A stretch of 48,248 nucleotides of DNA from a candidate division LCP-89 bacterium B3_LCP (GCA_005223185.1 NJBN01000016.1:1-48248); one strand, 5' to 3'. Counted from the stretch's first letter, positions 17,330 to 26,377 are shown. A program made the numbers and translations. Notes: generated by a model not told the origin, from the letters alone.

Positions 17330-17391
17330 AAATACTGTAGAAATTATCTGATAACGGATTTTACCCTGCAACATAACCATTATTCCCACAC

Positions 17392-18192
17392 GTGCACAAG
17401 CATAACCAAATACCCGGAACATTTGAGAACGGTGTATATATCACTCGGATAGCCATCAGTTGCTTCGGTGAAGAGATCGCACCGCGCTTTGATAACGCCC
17501 GCCGTTTTCGCTGTTGGGAGATTAGCAATAATGAAGCGAAAGACTACCCGGGAATCTCTGCTGAAGAAACAGATGGTCTTTACAGAGTTAAGCTACTACG
17601 ACGCAGCCGTATACACGTGTTAATATGCAACGGTATCGAAGAACGTTACCGGGAGATGCTTGAAGTGGATGGTTGTTATGTTGTAGATGGTGTTACTGGT
17701 TCCGCTCTTCATGCACTTTCCGATTTCCTGGAAGGCCGGCTGCAACAGCGTTTCCATGGAGAATCGCTCCCACATGGAGAAATATTGCCACATACCGCTG
17801 AATTAGTGTTATGGACGGGGGACTTGTTCAGAACTCTGGGGTGGGATGTTCAACAGCCAGCAAAACCAAATATTTTTCCGATTGACCTGCTGGCGCAACG
17901 TTCATGCCCCTTCTGCCAAAAACCGGTGAACGTGGCAATCTGCTGTGGTGCTCATTCATACCGGATTCATGAAGAAATCAAGGAGTTGAAACGAGTCACT
18001 GCTTCAAGCTATAACGCCAGGGTTTTCGTTCATCGTGCTGTTGCAGGTATTGAAGACATTTGTAAGGACTTCGAAATAGAACTTGTAGATCCTGATGATT
18101 ACACCAGTGACGCCCTGGATCAAGAAAGTCGCAGCTCCTTGCCGCCCTTAAGGGGGATAGTCATTGGACATGAGAAATTGAACGCTAACTGA
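17392..18192 (+). CDS. NifX-like (FeMo-cofactor-binding family) protein with C-terminal cysteine domain
   Basis: 266 residues. Residues about 17-120 match the dinitrogenase iron-molybdenum cofactor family (ITRIAISCFGEEIAPRFDNA, VLICNGIEERYREML, VVDGVTGSALHALSDFL), whose members bind metal-sulfur clusters. The C-terminal part (about 165-255) has C-x2-C (CPFCQKP) and a CC pair (ICCGAHSYRIHEEIK), probably a metal site of its own. No nif genes lie here. Related proteins sit in sigma-54-controlled operons of sulfate reducers (the ORP complex), so assembly or redox sensing is more likely than nitrogen fixation. The GTG at 17392 has no good ribosome site and the true start may lie slightly downstream. 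It is the first gene of the operon. Confidence 0.65.
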   Translation: MHKHNQIPGTFENGVYITRIAISCFGEEIAPRFDNARRFRCWEISNNEAKDYPGISAEETDGLYRVKLLRRSRIHVLICNGIEERYREMLEVDGCYVVDGVTGSALHALSDFLEGRLQQRFHGESLPHGEILPHTAELVLWTGDLFRTLGWDVQQPAKPNIFPIDLLAQRSCPFCQKPVNVAICCGAHSYRIHEEIKELKRVTASSYNARVFVHRAVAGIEDICKDFEIELVDPDDYTSDALDQESRSSLPPLRGIVIGHEKLNAN

Positions 18193-18208
18193 TACTTCGA
18201 GAACTAGC

Positions 18209-19669
18209 ATGCAGATTAAAGTTATCACAGGTGAAGAGAGAGAAAAGGCTTTCGCTTGCCCAAAACCGCCCGAAGTAATAGATAAACAGAAACTTCCGGT
18301 TCGTTATCACGTTGAAGACTTCGACGTTAAAGACAGACCTCAGCGATTTTTGGAAGCTTTTGCTGCCATTCTAAAGCATACGAACTACCGTTTAGCTCTC
18401 GATCACTATATAAGGGTCAGTGCCAAATGTTCGCGATGCACAACGAATTGTCAGGTGTACTTGGCTACAGGCGATGATGACGATATACCGTGCAAGCGTT
18501 CTGAATTGCTTTTGTCTGTATATCGCCGCCACTTTACCATTGCCGGTGTGCTGAAAGGTCGTTTGACGGGAAATATCGGATTGACTGATGAACATATACA
18601 GGAAATAGCTGATTCCTTCTGGAATTGTACTGCTTGCAGGCGCTGTATTCTTGAATGCCCCATGGGCATCGATCACGGTATGATCACTCACCTGGGACGC
18701 TACATACTCTCGGAAATCGGCATTACCCCCCGAGCTTTGGTCGTCAGCACGAGAGAACAACTGCTCGGCGCAACAGGCAATACCTCCGCTATCCCAGTAC
18801 CTGCTCTTATAGATACTTTAGAATTCCTGTCAGAAGACATGGAGGAGGAGAAAGGAATAGAAATTCCCTTCCCAATTGACCAGGAGGGCGCAGAATATCT
18901 CTTTCTTCCTGCGGTTTCTGATTTCATGATGGAAGCAGATACGCTTATGGGTAATGCTGCAGTTTTTCGGGCCACAGGTGATAGTTGGACCGTTGGTACC
19001 GGATATTATGACGGGATCAACTACGGTCTTTTTTACAGCGATCATGTTCTGGAAAAAGTTCTCCTGAAAATCAAGGCGGAAGCGGAACGTTTGAAGATTA
19101 AAAAGATCCTGATCGGCGAATGTGGCCACGCATCGAGGAGTGCCAAGTTCTTCTATCCAGCTTACTGTGGTGGAAAGAATGCCTTACCTGTGATAAACAT
19201 CCTGGAATATACACACCAGGTATGGAAAGAAGGTCGCCTGAAATTGGACCCCAATGTGATCACGGAGAGAGTAACATATCACGATCCTTGTAATATAGCC
19301 AGGCCGGGCTGGATCGTGGATCAGCCGCGAGAACTTCTGAAGGCATTTTGCAGGGATTACGTGGAGATGACGCCTTCAGGTCGTGACAACATCTGTTGTG
19401 GTGGCGGCGGCGGCACTGTCTCCATAGACGAAATCAGACCATACAGGACGGCAATCGGCGGTAAAGCTAAAGCTGAACAGATCAGGGCAACAGGAGCCAA
19501 ATACTGCGTAGCTCCCTGTGCCAACTGCAAGAAGCAGTTAAAAGAGCTTATGGAAGATAATAATGTGGACTGTGAAATAGTCGGTCTGCATGATCTTTTA
19601 TACAAAGCAATCATCTTTGAGGGAGCTAAGAATCCCGTGAATGAAGAAGAGAAAGTTCAGGATAAATAG
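18209..19669 (+). CDS. Heterodisulfide reductase-like (DsrK/TmcB/HmcF type) Fe-S protein
   Basis: 486 residues. Two cysteine groups bind [4Fe-4S] clusters near residues 74-95 (CSRCTTNC plus a later C) and about 140-151 (CTACRRCILECP). The C-terminal half carries a CCG domain: HDPCNIARPG, ICCGGGGGT and APCANCKKQL, which in HdrD holds the active-site noncubane cluster and in DsrK/TmcB is thought to handle thiol/disulfide or quinol electrons on the cytoplasmic side. It starts 16 bases after the NifX-like gene and precedes the cytochrome b subunit, the order seen in Tmc, Hmc and Dsr complexes. No dsrAB, apr or qmo gene lies in the window, so a link to sulfate reduction cannot be claimed. Confidence 0.85.
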   Translation: MQIKVITGEEREKAFACPKPPEVIDKQKLPVRYHVEDFDVKDRPQRFLEAFAAILKHTNYRLALDHYIRVSAKCSRCTTNCQVYLATGDDDDIPCKRSELLLSVYRRHFTIAGVLKGRLTGNIGLTDEHIQEIADSFWNCTACRRCILECPMGIDHGMITHLGRYILSEIGITPRALVVSTREQLLGATGNTSAIPVPALIDTLEFLSEDMEEEKGIEIPFPIDQEGAEYLFLPAVSDFMMEADTLMGNAAVFRATGDSWTVGTGYYDGINYGLFYSDHVLEKVLLKIKAEAERLKIKKILIGECGHASRSAKFFYPAYCGGKNALPVINILEYTHQVWKEGRLKLDPNVITERVTYHDPCNIARPGWIVDQPRELLKAFCRDYVEMTPSGRDNICCGGGGGTVSIDEIRPYRTAIGGKAKAEQIRATGAKYCVAPCANCKKQLKELMEDNNVDCEIVGLHDLLYKAIIFEGAKNPVNEEEKVQDK

Positions 19670-19695
19670 CTGGCACAATACGGAGGAAATATACA

Positions 19696-20466
19696 TTGCA
19701 AGCATGGATAGAGTTCGGGCAGGGACCACTTTTCAGGTTATGCTTCGTCCTGATGATTCTGGGATTAATCCGCATCTTCATCCTGACCATAATCGGGATG
19801 GTCGAAGCATTGAACCGCAATACTGATAAAATCGTCCCATACCGGGATTTGATTCAAAAAACACTGATGTGGTTATTTCCCATAAAGCACCTGTGGACGA
19901 AAAGACCGTTCTACGGATTAATTTCGGTTTTATTCCATGTGGGACTGCTTATCGTACCTCTATTTCTCGCCGCTCATGTATTGATGTGGAAAAATTCCGT
20001 CGGTTTTGCGTGGTTTTCTATTCCTCGTGGCTTAGCTGACTGGTTGACTATAATAGTCATTGTAACCGGTATAGTTTTATTTCTAATGAGAGCCAGTAGT
20101 AAAGCCGGCCGGGCTTTGAGTCGCAAACAGGACTATATCTGGCCCTTGCTTTTAGTAGTGCCATTTATCACTGGCTATATTTGTTCAAACAGCGCTATAG
20201 GACCTGCTGCATATCAGCTTATGATGATGGTGCATGTTTATTCAGCAAACTTAATCATGCTGATGATTCCTTTCACCAAAATTGCGCACTGTATTTTGGT
20301 ACCGCTATCGCAGTTGGTCACTGCTATCAGTTGGAAGTTTCCTGCTGGTGCCGGTGATATGGTGATAGAGACTCTTGGCTACAAAGAATACCCCACTTGG
20401 GTGAAGAAACCCAGATTAGAGACACCGGTTGAGCTGAAGGTTAAAGAGGAGATCAACGCGGAATGA
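19696..20466 (+). CDS. NarI-like membrane cytochrome b subunit (DsrM/TmcC/HmcE type)
   Basis: 256 residues with about five membrane helices, in the pattern of the respiratory nitrate reductase gamma family. Histidines in or next to helices (for example FHVGLLIVPLFLAAH and MVHVYSANL) are candidate heme b ligands. A TTG start is chosen because GGAGG lies nine bases upstream. The stop overlaps the next start by four bases (ATGA), which indicates translational coupling. It should exchange electrons between the quinone pool and the cytoplasmic CCG protein encoded just upstream. Confidence 0.85.
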   Translation: MQAWIEFGQGPLFRLCFVLMILGLIRIFILTIIGMVEALNRNTDKIVPYRDLIQKTLMWLFPIKHLWTKRPFYGLISVLFHVGLLIVPLFLAAHVLMWKNSVGFAWFSIPRGLADWLTIIVIVTGIVLFLMRASSKAGRALSRKQDYIWPLLLVVPFITGYICSNSAIGPAAYQLMMMVHVYSANLIMLMIPFTKIAHCILVPLSQLVTAISWKFPAGAGDMVIETLGYKEYPTWVKKPRLETPVELKVKEEINAE

Positions 20467-21233
20467 AAGCGATATTAACCGATACGACCAAGTGCATCGG
20501 CTGCCGTGAATGCGTGATAGCATGCAAGAAGACCTATAATCTCGAAGAGGAAGTACCACGCCGGTGGAGTTCCGATGACGGTCTCTCGTCTCGCAACTGG
20601 ACTTCGATTATCCAGAAACCGGAGGGTAAATTTATCCGTAAGCAATGCCGCCATTGTTTACAGCCAGCGTGTGTCTCCGCGTGCCCGGTAGGAGCTCTTC
20701 GGAAAACATCTGAAGGTGCGGTAATTTACGACAGTAAAAAATGTATAGGATGTCGTTATTGCATGATGGCTTGTCCGTATGGTATTCCGCGGTACGATTG
20801 GGATCAGCCGGTGCCGTACGTTCGTAAATGTATCCTCTGTTATGACCGCATTACTCAAGGGAAACAACCTGCCTGCACGGAAGCGTGTCCCACAGAAGCG
20901 ACCATCTTTGGCGATCGCCAGGAACTCTTAGGCGAAGCGCATCGCCGCTTAAAGGAAACCCCGGATAAATATATCGACAGAGTATGGGGGGAGAAAGAAG
21001 TGGGCGGTACCCAGGTATTATATATCTCTGATATAGACCTGTCCTGCCTGACGTACGGAAGACCTTTGGGAGAGAAACCATTACCAACCCGAACGGCAAC
21101 CGCGATGAATGCTGTGCCCTATACTTTCGTGGGGATGTCAGCGACTATGGCTGGAATTAGTTGGATCATAGGGCGGCGAATGAAGATCCAGGAGAAACCG
21201 GGGGACGATCAAAGGGAAGATAACGATGAATAG
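20463..21233 (+). CDS. Four-cluster ferredoxin subunit (HmcB/DsrO/DmsB type) with C-terminal membrane helix
   Basis: 256 residues. Four cysteine groups for [4Fe-4S] clusters are visible: CIGCRECVIAC (from residue 11), CRHCLQPACVSACP, CIGCRYCMMACP and CILC with CTEACP. No Tat or Sec signal is seen at the N-terminus. A hydrophobic stretch at about 218-240 (YTFVGMSATMAGISWIIG) could anchor it. It overlaps the cytochrome b gene by four bases and the NrfD gene by eight. In related complexes this subunit carries electrons between the NrfD subunit and the other redox modules; which side of the membrane it faces here is not certain. Confidence 0.88.
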   Translation: MKAILTDTTKCIGCRECVIACKKTYNLEEEVPRRWSSDDGLSSRNWTSIIQKPEGKFIRKQCRHCLQPACVSACPVGALRKTSEGAVIYDSKKCIGCRYCMMACPYGIPRYDWDQPVPYVRKCILCYDRITQGKQPACTEACPTEATIFGDRQELLGEAHRRLKETPDKYIDRVWGEKEVGGTQVLYISDIDLSCLTYGRPLGEKPLPTRTATAMNAVPYTFVGMSATMAGISWIIGRRMKIQEKPGDDQREDNDE

Positions 21234-23136
21234 GATTTACACATTCAAAACAATTCTCTGGACAATATTGGGTTTCGGTGCCGCGGTAGGTACCGCACGA
21301 TTTATCTACGGATTGGGTGTTACGACCAATCTCTCGGATTCTGTACCATGGGGTTTATGGATCGGTTTTGACGTTATGGGCGGCGTAGCACTGGCAGCAG
21401 GAGGGTTTATCTTAACAGCGACGGTTTACATATTCAGGTTGGAGAAATTTCATGGGATCGTCCGCCCAGCCGTATTGACGGCGTTCTTAGGATATATTGC
21501 TGTCGCCGTAGGATTACTGTTCGACCTTGGTTTGCCTTGGAACATCTGGCACATGATCATATTCTGGAACCCTCACTCGCCGCTTTTCGAAGTTGGTTGG
21601 TGTGTTATGCTTTATCTAACTGTGCTGTTGTTGGAATTCTTCCCTATCCCTGCTGAAGAATTTAGCAAACTCAACAAATTGCGTAATTTCCTGTTAAAGC
21701 TTCGTCTGCCGCTTGTTATTGCCGGCATTGCTCTATCGACGCTTCATCAATCATCGTTAGGTTCGCTGTTCCTGATCATGCCATACAACGTGCATCCTTT
21801 ATGGTATTCACCAATTTTACCTGTGCTGTTCTTCATCTCCGCCATCACACTTGGCTTGATGATGGTTTCCTTTGAGAGCAAATTCACCTCCTGGCTCTAT
21901 CGCCGCGAAACAGAAACCGATCTACTGGCTAAACTTTGCTCAGCAGCGCGATGGGTTTTTCTAATTTATATTATTGTGAGGTTTGGCGATCTCGCCTTCA
22001 GAGGTCAGTTAGGACATTTGGGCGGTGGTGAATGGCAGGTAGTGATGTTCTGGGTTGAGATTGCAATTACGGCACTTATTCCGGTGATTTTGTTATCAAT
22101 CCCAAAGATTAGAATCGCCCCTGTGTGGCAGTGGATTATTCCTATGATGAGCATCTTCGGAATTGTATTAAACCGGATCAATGTCGGCGGATTGGTGCAC
22201 ATCAACCGTGGTAATACGCTTTATTTGCCATCCTTGACCGAGATTACCATCAGCGCCAGCGTGGTAGCGGGCGCAGCACTTGTCTTCCTTTACATGGTCG
22301 AACGTTATAAGATATGGGAAAAGAGACCTGCCGATCCCAATACTGATCCTACTAAAATTCCAGAATTTGACTTTGCCAGCCGGACCTCCCTGGGAACGCC
22401 TGAAGTCGCCTTGAGAACAAAATATTCACTTGCTTTTATCCTGGCAGCAGCGGTTGGTTTTGCGCTATTATCGACCGAGAATCTCTCCAGCGCGGGAACA
22501 GAATCCTCACCGGCGAAAGAGGCACGCGGGTGGGAAACCATGTGGATCGATGGTGATCTTGATGGTGAAGGTACTGCTTTTCCGCACGCTAAACATATAG
22601 ATAATAACGGCAAGGAAAAATCATGTGTTTTATGTCACCATATGAATCTTCCCCTGGACAATAGCTCACAGTGCTCCGCCTGTCACCGTGATATGTACCT
22701 CCTAAGTGATGCTTTCGGACATGACCGGCATGCTTCCGCATCTGGCGCAGGGTTAAAATGTTTTGATTGTCATAAGAAAGACCTGACTAAAAATGCAGAT
22801 ACGGCGAAACCCTGTAAAGACTGTCATGGCGATTTGGTGGCGGAAGGTTCCACTATCACCGTCGAGAATTACAGAACAATTGGATATGTCGAATCCATGC
22901 ACAGATTATGTATCGGATGTCACAGCCAGAAAGCTGATTCGCTTGAAAAACCCGATCTCCCGCGTTGTGCCAACTGTCATAAGGAAAAGCGGACGATAAT
23001 TTCTCCTGATGCGGGTGTACACCCTCACCAATATGGCGCTGAAAAGGATAATGTCATTTTTCCAATTGTAAGCTATAATTCTGAGCAACCACCGGATACA
23101 ACTAATACTGGATCTGCCGTTGAAAACAGCCGGTAA
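21226..23136 (+). CDS. NrfD/HybB-like membrane protein fused to a hexaheme cytochrome c domain
   Basis: 636 residues. Residues about 1-365 form an eight-to-ten-helix NrfD/HmcC/HybB quinone-interacting subunit (for example VPWGLWIGFDVMGGVALAAG and LHQSSLGSLFLI). A further helix at about 400-420 (LAFILAAAVGFALLS) leads into a hydrophilic domain with six CXXCH heme motifs from C467 to C581: CVLCH, CSACH, CFDCH, CKDCH, CIGCH and CANCH, in the class III cytochrome c style. In Hmc and Tmc complexes the multiheme cytochrome is a separate protein, so this fusion ties the periplasmic electron port directly to the membrane subunit. It overlaps its upstream neighbour by eight bases and the kinase gene downstream by 17. 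Confidence 0.9.
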   Translation: MNRIYTFKTILWTILGFGAAVGTARFIYGLGVTTNLSDSVPWGLWIGFDVMGGVALAAGGFILTATVYIFRLEKFHGIVRPAVLTAFLGYIAVAVGLLFDLGLPWNIWHMIIFWNPHSPLFEVGWCVMLYLTVLLLEFFPIPAEEFSKLNKLRNFLLKLRLPLVIAGIALSTLHQSSLGSLFLIMPYNVHPLWYSPILPVLFFISAITLGLMMVSFESKFTSWLYRRETETDLLAKLCSAARWVFLIYIIVRFGDLAFRGQLGHLGGGEWQVVMFWVEIAITALIPVILLSIPKIRIAPVWQWIIPMMSIFGIVLNRINVGGLVHINRGNTLYLPSLTEITISASVVAGAALVFLYMVERYKIWEKRPADPNTDPTKIPEFDFASRTSLGTPEVALRTKYSLAFILAAAVGFALLSTENLSSAGTESSPAKEARGWETMWIDGDLDGEGTAFPHAKHIDNNGKEKSCVLCHHMNLPLDNSSQCSACHRDMYLLSDAFGHDRHASASGAGLKCFDCHKKDLTKNADTAKPCKDCHGDLVAEGSTITVENYRTIGYVESMHRLCIGCHSQKADSLEKPDLPRCANCHKEKRTIISPDAGVHPHQYGAEKDNVIFPIVSYNSEQPPDTTNTGSAVENSR

Positions 23137-24595
23137 AACAAATTCACCGGAAGCCCTGCAGTCTCTACTCAAAGGGCAACTCTTCGATATAGTACCTTTC
23201 GGCGTTGCAGTCATCGATAGGAATATGAATATCGTTACCGCGAACCACAACTTTGAAGAGTATTTTGGTAAGAGGGAAAAACAGCACTGTTACGAAGTTT
23301 GTAAGGGGCTTCAGGAGCAGTGTCCGCAATGCAACGCCAAATACACCTTCGAAGATGGAAAACCCCGCGTATCTGATGAAAGGGGTGTTGACTTTCATGG
23401 CCGCACCTGCCATTATGTGGTGCATGTTGCGCCGCTCTTTAACGATAATGGTGACGTCGAATACGTCGTTGAAATGACGACAGATATGACGGAGACGAGA
23501 ATTCGTCAACGTGAATACAACCTTCTCTTTGAGCGAGTTCCTTGTTTTGTCACTATTATTAATCGAGATTTTGAGATCGTCCGTGCGAACGAGAAATTCC
23601 GCAACACATTTGGTGATGCTCGGGGTAAACACTGCTACGTTGCCTACAAAAATCGGGAAACAACCTGTCCGGACTGCCCGGCAGCTCTTACTTTTAAGGA
23701 TGGTGAGGAACGTGTGGCTACCCAAACCGGTGTTTCCCAGGATGGAAAGGAAACACACTATGTCGTAACCACGGCTCCTCTGGGTCGCAGTCCGGGTGAA
23801 GTAGCTCATGTCATCGAGATATCTGCCGACATATCGCAGGTCAAGGAGTTGGAAAAGGAGATGTTGGACGCCGAACGTCTGGCGGCTGTAGGGCAAACGG
23901 TAGCTGGATTGGCACACACCATTAAGAATCTGTTGATGGGTTTGGAAGGTGGTATGTATATGATGGATAGCGGTCTTCAACAAGTCGATCCGGAACGCAT
24001 TGCAGAAGGGTGGGATGTGCTCCAGAGAAATTTTGATAAAACAGTTGCACTGGTTAAAGATTTCTTAAGCTTTTCCAAAGGCAGGCTACCAGTTCTTAAA
24101 GAAACGGATACCAACGCTCTGGTTACTTCCATAGTGGAACTCTACCGTGACGCTGCAAAAAAACAGGATGTTGAGCTAATTCATAAAAAAAATAAACAAA
24201 AGCTGACAGCTCTTCTTGATCCTGATGGTATAGAAGCATGTCTCACCAACCTTGTTTCAAACGCAATCGATGCCGCAATGACGCGTGAAGAAGGGGGCGC
24301 TCGTGTCACCATAAGAAATTATGAAAGCGAAAATGCGGTTATCTTTGAAGTTACTGACAACGGTTGTGGGATGGATTGGGAAGTCAAACAGAAAGTTTTC
24401 ACCACTTTCTTTACAACCAAAGCAAGCAAAGGAACCGGATTGGGGTTACTTACTACGAGAAAAATTGTGCAGGAACACGGTGGGAGTATTGAGGTGGATT
24501 CGGAGGTCGGTGCAGGATCGACGTTCCGGATCCGTCTGCCCAGGGAACGACTGGAACTTATTGCTGAGGAAGCAAACAAGGCAAATTCAAATTAG
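23120..24595 (+). CDS. Double-PAS sensor histidine kinase
   Basis: 491 residues. Two PAS domains (about 20-125 and 135-240) each contain a cysteine set: HCYEVCKGLQEQCPQC in the first, HCYVAYKNRETTCPDCP in the second. The same motif occurs in the PAS domain of the sigma-54 activator upstream. The dimerisation helix holds the phosphoacceptor H266 (GLAHTIKNLLMG). The ATPase domain (about 350-480) has N box NLVSNAIDAA, G1 DNGCGMD and G2 GTGLGLLTTRKIVQEHGG. No membrane helix is seen, so it is cytoplasmic and probably reads a redox or metal signal. The TTG start lies within the end of the NrfD gene and has no strong ribosome site, so coupling is likely. Confidence 0.9.
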   Translation: MKTAGKTNSPEALQSLLKGQLFDIVPFGVAVIDRNMNIVTANHNFEEYFGKREKQHCYEVCKGLQEQCPQCNAKYTFEDGKPRVSDERGVDFHGRTCHYVVHVAPLFNDNGDVEYVVEMTTDMTETRIRQREYNLLFERVPCFVTIINRDFEIVRANEKFRNTFGDARGKHCYVAYKNRETTCPDCPAALTFKDGEERVATQTGVSQDGKETHYVVTTAPLGRSPGEVAHVIEISADISQVKELEKEMLDAERLAAVGQTVAGLAHTIKNLLMGLEGGMYMMDSGLQQVDPERIAEGWDVLQRNFDKTVALVKDFLSFSKGRLPVLKETDTNALVTSIVELYRDAAKKQDVELIHKKNKQKLTALLDPDGIEACLTNLVSNAIDAAMTREEGGARVTIRNYESENAVIFEVTDNGCGMDWEVKQKVFTTFFTTKASKGTGLGLLTTRKIVQEHGGSIEVDSEVGAGSTFRIRLPRERLELIAEEANKANSN

Positions 24596-24641
24596 CAGGA
24601 AACAGTCTGTAAAAGAAAAGTCTTAATGAGGAAGAGATATC

Positions 24642-25160
24642 ATGAACGTCACTAATAAATACGTCCTGGTAGTCGATGACGAAGAGGATGTACGCAACTA
24701 CTTGAAAACTGCGCTTCAAGATGCAGGCTTTCGAGTGGTCACCGCCGGTGACGGCTTCGAAGCAATAGAAATGGTCAAAAAAGAGGTGCCCGACCTGATC
24801 TCATTAGATTTGGTTATGCCCAAGAAATCCGGTGCTATGTTTCACCGGGAACTGAAAAAAAACAAAGAATGGGCGAAAGTGCCGGTTCTGATTGTCACCG
24901 GTCACGCTCATGACGATCTGGGCAAGGCTGACCTGGAAGAGTTAACTATGTCTGGACCGGGCATCTATCTTGAAAAACCTGTGAGTCCTAAAGCTTATGT
25001 GAAAGCAGTATGCCAACTCCTGAACATCGATCCTCCAAAAACCGGCGCGGTAGAAGGAGAAAAACCTAAAGAAGATCAATTGAGATCAGAACTGTTCCAG
25101 AAATTAAATAAAGCGGATAGCGAAGCGTTAAAACGCGCGCTAAAAGCGCTGAAGAAGTAA
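24642..25160 (+). CDS. Response regulator receiver protein with short C-terminal helix
   Basis: 172 residues. One CheY-like domain (about 5-125): acidic pocket VVDDEEDVR, phosphoacceptor D56 (LISLDLVMPKKSG), VTGH switch region and K in YLEKPVSP. The C-terminal 45 residues are charged and helical with no recognised output domain. A GAGGAAGAGA ribosome site precedes the ATG. It follows the kinase gene by 46 bases and is its likely partner; it may act by protein contact or phosphotransfer. Confidence 0.9.
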   Translation: MNVTNKYVLVVDDEEDVRNYLKTALQDAGFRVVTAGDGFEAIEMVKKEVPDLISLDLVMPKKSGAMFHRELKKNKEWAKVPVLIVTGHAHDDLGKADLEELTMSGPGIYLEKPVSPKAYVKAVCQLLNIDPPKTGAVEGEKPKEDQLRSELFQKLNKADSEALKRALKALKK

Positions 25161-25193
25161 CTATTACTGAAGCTTAAAATAAGGAGATATATC

Positions 25194-25586
25194 GTGGCTA
25201 ATCCGGAAAAGAAAACCATCCTCATCGTTGATGATGAACCCGACGTTCTGAAGTATCTGACCACTTATCTTGAAGACAACGGGTTTGCGACTATCAGTGC
25301 TGTGGATGGAAGGGACGGTTTCCAGAAAGCAAAAGAAAGCCTTCCAGATCTCATTACACTCGATATCACTATGCCGGAAGAGTCCGGTGTGAGAATGTTT
25401 CGTAATCTGCAGGATGACGAAAAACTGCGAAATATTCCTGTGGTAATAATAACGGGAATATCGAGTGAGTTTGAACATTTCATCAAAACGCGCAAACAGG
25501 TTGATCCACCGACAGCATATTTTGAAAAACCGATCGATCGAAGCGAATTACTAGGCAAGATCAAAGAAATCCTGAAAATGATATAA
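25194..25586 (+). CDS. Single-domain response regulator receiver protein
   Basis: 130 residues, a receiver domain only: VDDEPDVLKYL, phosphoacceptor D57 (LITLDITMPEESG), IITG and K in YFEKPIDR. The start is GTG with AAGGAG seven to eight bases upstream. It is related to the preceding receiver and probably arose by duplication. Two receivers without DNA-binding domains beside one kinase suggest a phosphorelay or protein-level control; a link to the sigma-54 activator, which lacks a receiver, is not shown. Confidence 0.88.
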   Translation: MANPEKKTILIVDDEPDVLKYLTTYLEDNGFATISAVDGRDGFQKAKESLPDLITLDITMPEESGVRMFRNLQDDEKLRNIPVVIITGISSEFEHFIKTRKQVDPPTAYFEKPIDRSELLGKIKEILKMI

Positions 25587-25608
25587 CTACATTACGGGAG
25601 AGATAAAA

Positions 25609-25830
25609 ATGAAAAAACGGCAGTTTGAATGCAAGGATTGCGGGCACGCCTGGGAAGAGACCTTCGGAACGGGAAGACCTGAAGGATGCCCCTCCTGCAA
25701 TTCAGTAAACATATATCGAACTGACTCTGGGCCACGTCGATTAGGGCAATGTAAAGGTGGACCGAGCGGTAGAGGATCTGACAAATTAAAAAAGGCAGAT
25801 AATAAGGATTTGCCAAAATCTGAGGGATAA
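25609..25830 (+). CDS. Small zinc-ribbon protein
   Basis: 73 residues. Two cysteine pairs, C8-x2-C11 and C27-x2-C30, form a rubredoxin- or zinc-ribbon-like knuckle (FECKDCGHAWEETFGTGRPE). The tail is basic, glycine-rich and probably disordered. Similar small ribbons accompany NifX/ORP-type proteins. A GGGAGAG ribosome site precedes the ATG. It lies three bases before the next gene, so the two are probably made together. Confidence 0.7.
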   Translation: MKKRQFECKDCGHAWEETFGTGRPEGCPSCNSVNIYRTDSGPRRLGQCKGGPSGRGSDKLKKADNKDLPKSEG

Positions 25831-25833
25831 GAA

Positions 25834-26220
25834 ATGAGAATAGCAATACCGTCTGATGAAGGTACCAACATTGCAGCGCACACGGGACGAGCAGGAGGTT
25901 TCGTGATCTATGACATAGATAATAACCAGGCTGCACGGGTTGAATATCGCAGTAATACTTTCACCGCCCATGCAAAAGGTGAATGCAACGGTGAAGAGAA
26001 TCAAAAACATCACGCGCACAGCGATCATGGTGAACTCTTAGACGCCTTGCATGATTGCCAGGTGATGATTGCACGAGGGATGGGTCCTCGTCTGGTAATG
26101 GATTTAGCCAGACGGAATATCGAAGTGGTATTCTGTGAAAGTGATGTTGCAGATACAGCGGCGCAGCAATACGCAGCAGGCGAGCTCATGAATACGGGGA
26201 AAAGCTCCTGTGATCATTAG
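25834..26220 (+). CDS. NifX/NifB-like iron-molybdenum cofactor family protein
   Basis: 128 residues, a single domain of the dinitrogenase iron-molybdenum cofactor family: MRIAIPSDEGTNIAAHTGRA, FVIYDIDNN, a histidine-rich insert (HHAHSDHGELLDALHDC), ARGMGPRLVMDLARRNIEV and a tail ending CDH. The cysteines and histidines could bind a metal cluster. The family includes NifX, NafY and the orange protein of sulfate reducers. It is the last large gene of the operon, which therefore has NifX-like proteins at both ends. GAGGGA lies just upstream of the ATG. Confidence 0.82.
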   Translation: MRIAIPSDEGTNIAAHTGRAGGFVIYDIDNNQAARVEYRSNTFTAHAKGECNGEENQKHHAHSDHGELLDALHDCQVMIARGMGPRLVMDLARRNIEVVFCESDVADTAAQQYAAGELMNTGKSSCDH

Positions 26221-26377
26221 GAAAGCAGGCTGGTTGGCTGATTTTGGGAAAAATCGCGATATAGCGGATGACAGGTTTTCGATAAGATGAAATTATACAT
26301 TGTGATGTATGCCTTTAAAATTGGTTTGCAATAAAATATAGATACATCGCAGTATCATCTGTAAAGGAATGAGAAAG
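26221..26377. promoter_or_regulatory. Gap with two inverted repeats before a tiny gene
   Basis: The dyad ATACATTGTGATGTAT (26295-26310) and a second one, GATAC-ATCGCA-GTATC (26341-26356), lie 70 and 25 bases before the start of a 27-codon frame. They may be operators or part of a promoter. No other gene is seen in this stretch. Confidence 0.4.

Noticed and set aside
23165-23983. 272-codon minus-strand frame opposite the histidine kinase
   Set aside because: The plus strand encodes clear PAS and kinase domains; the opposite frame has no recognisable feature.
17392-26220. Nitrogen fixation cluster
   Set aside because: NifX-like proteins are present, but no nifHDK, nifEN or nifB-type radical SAM gene is here.
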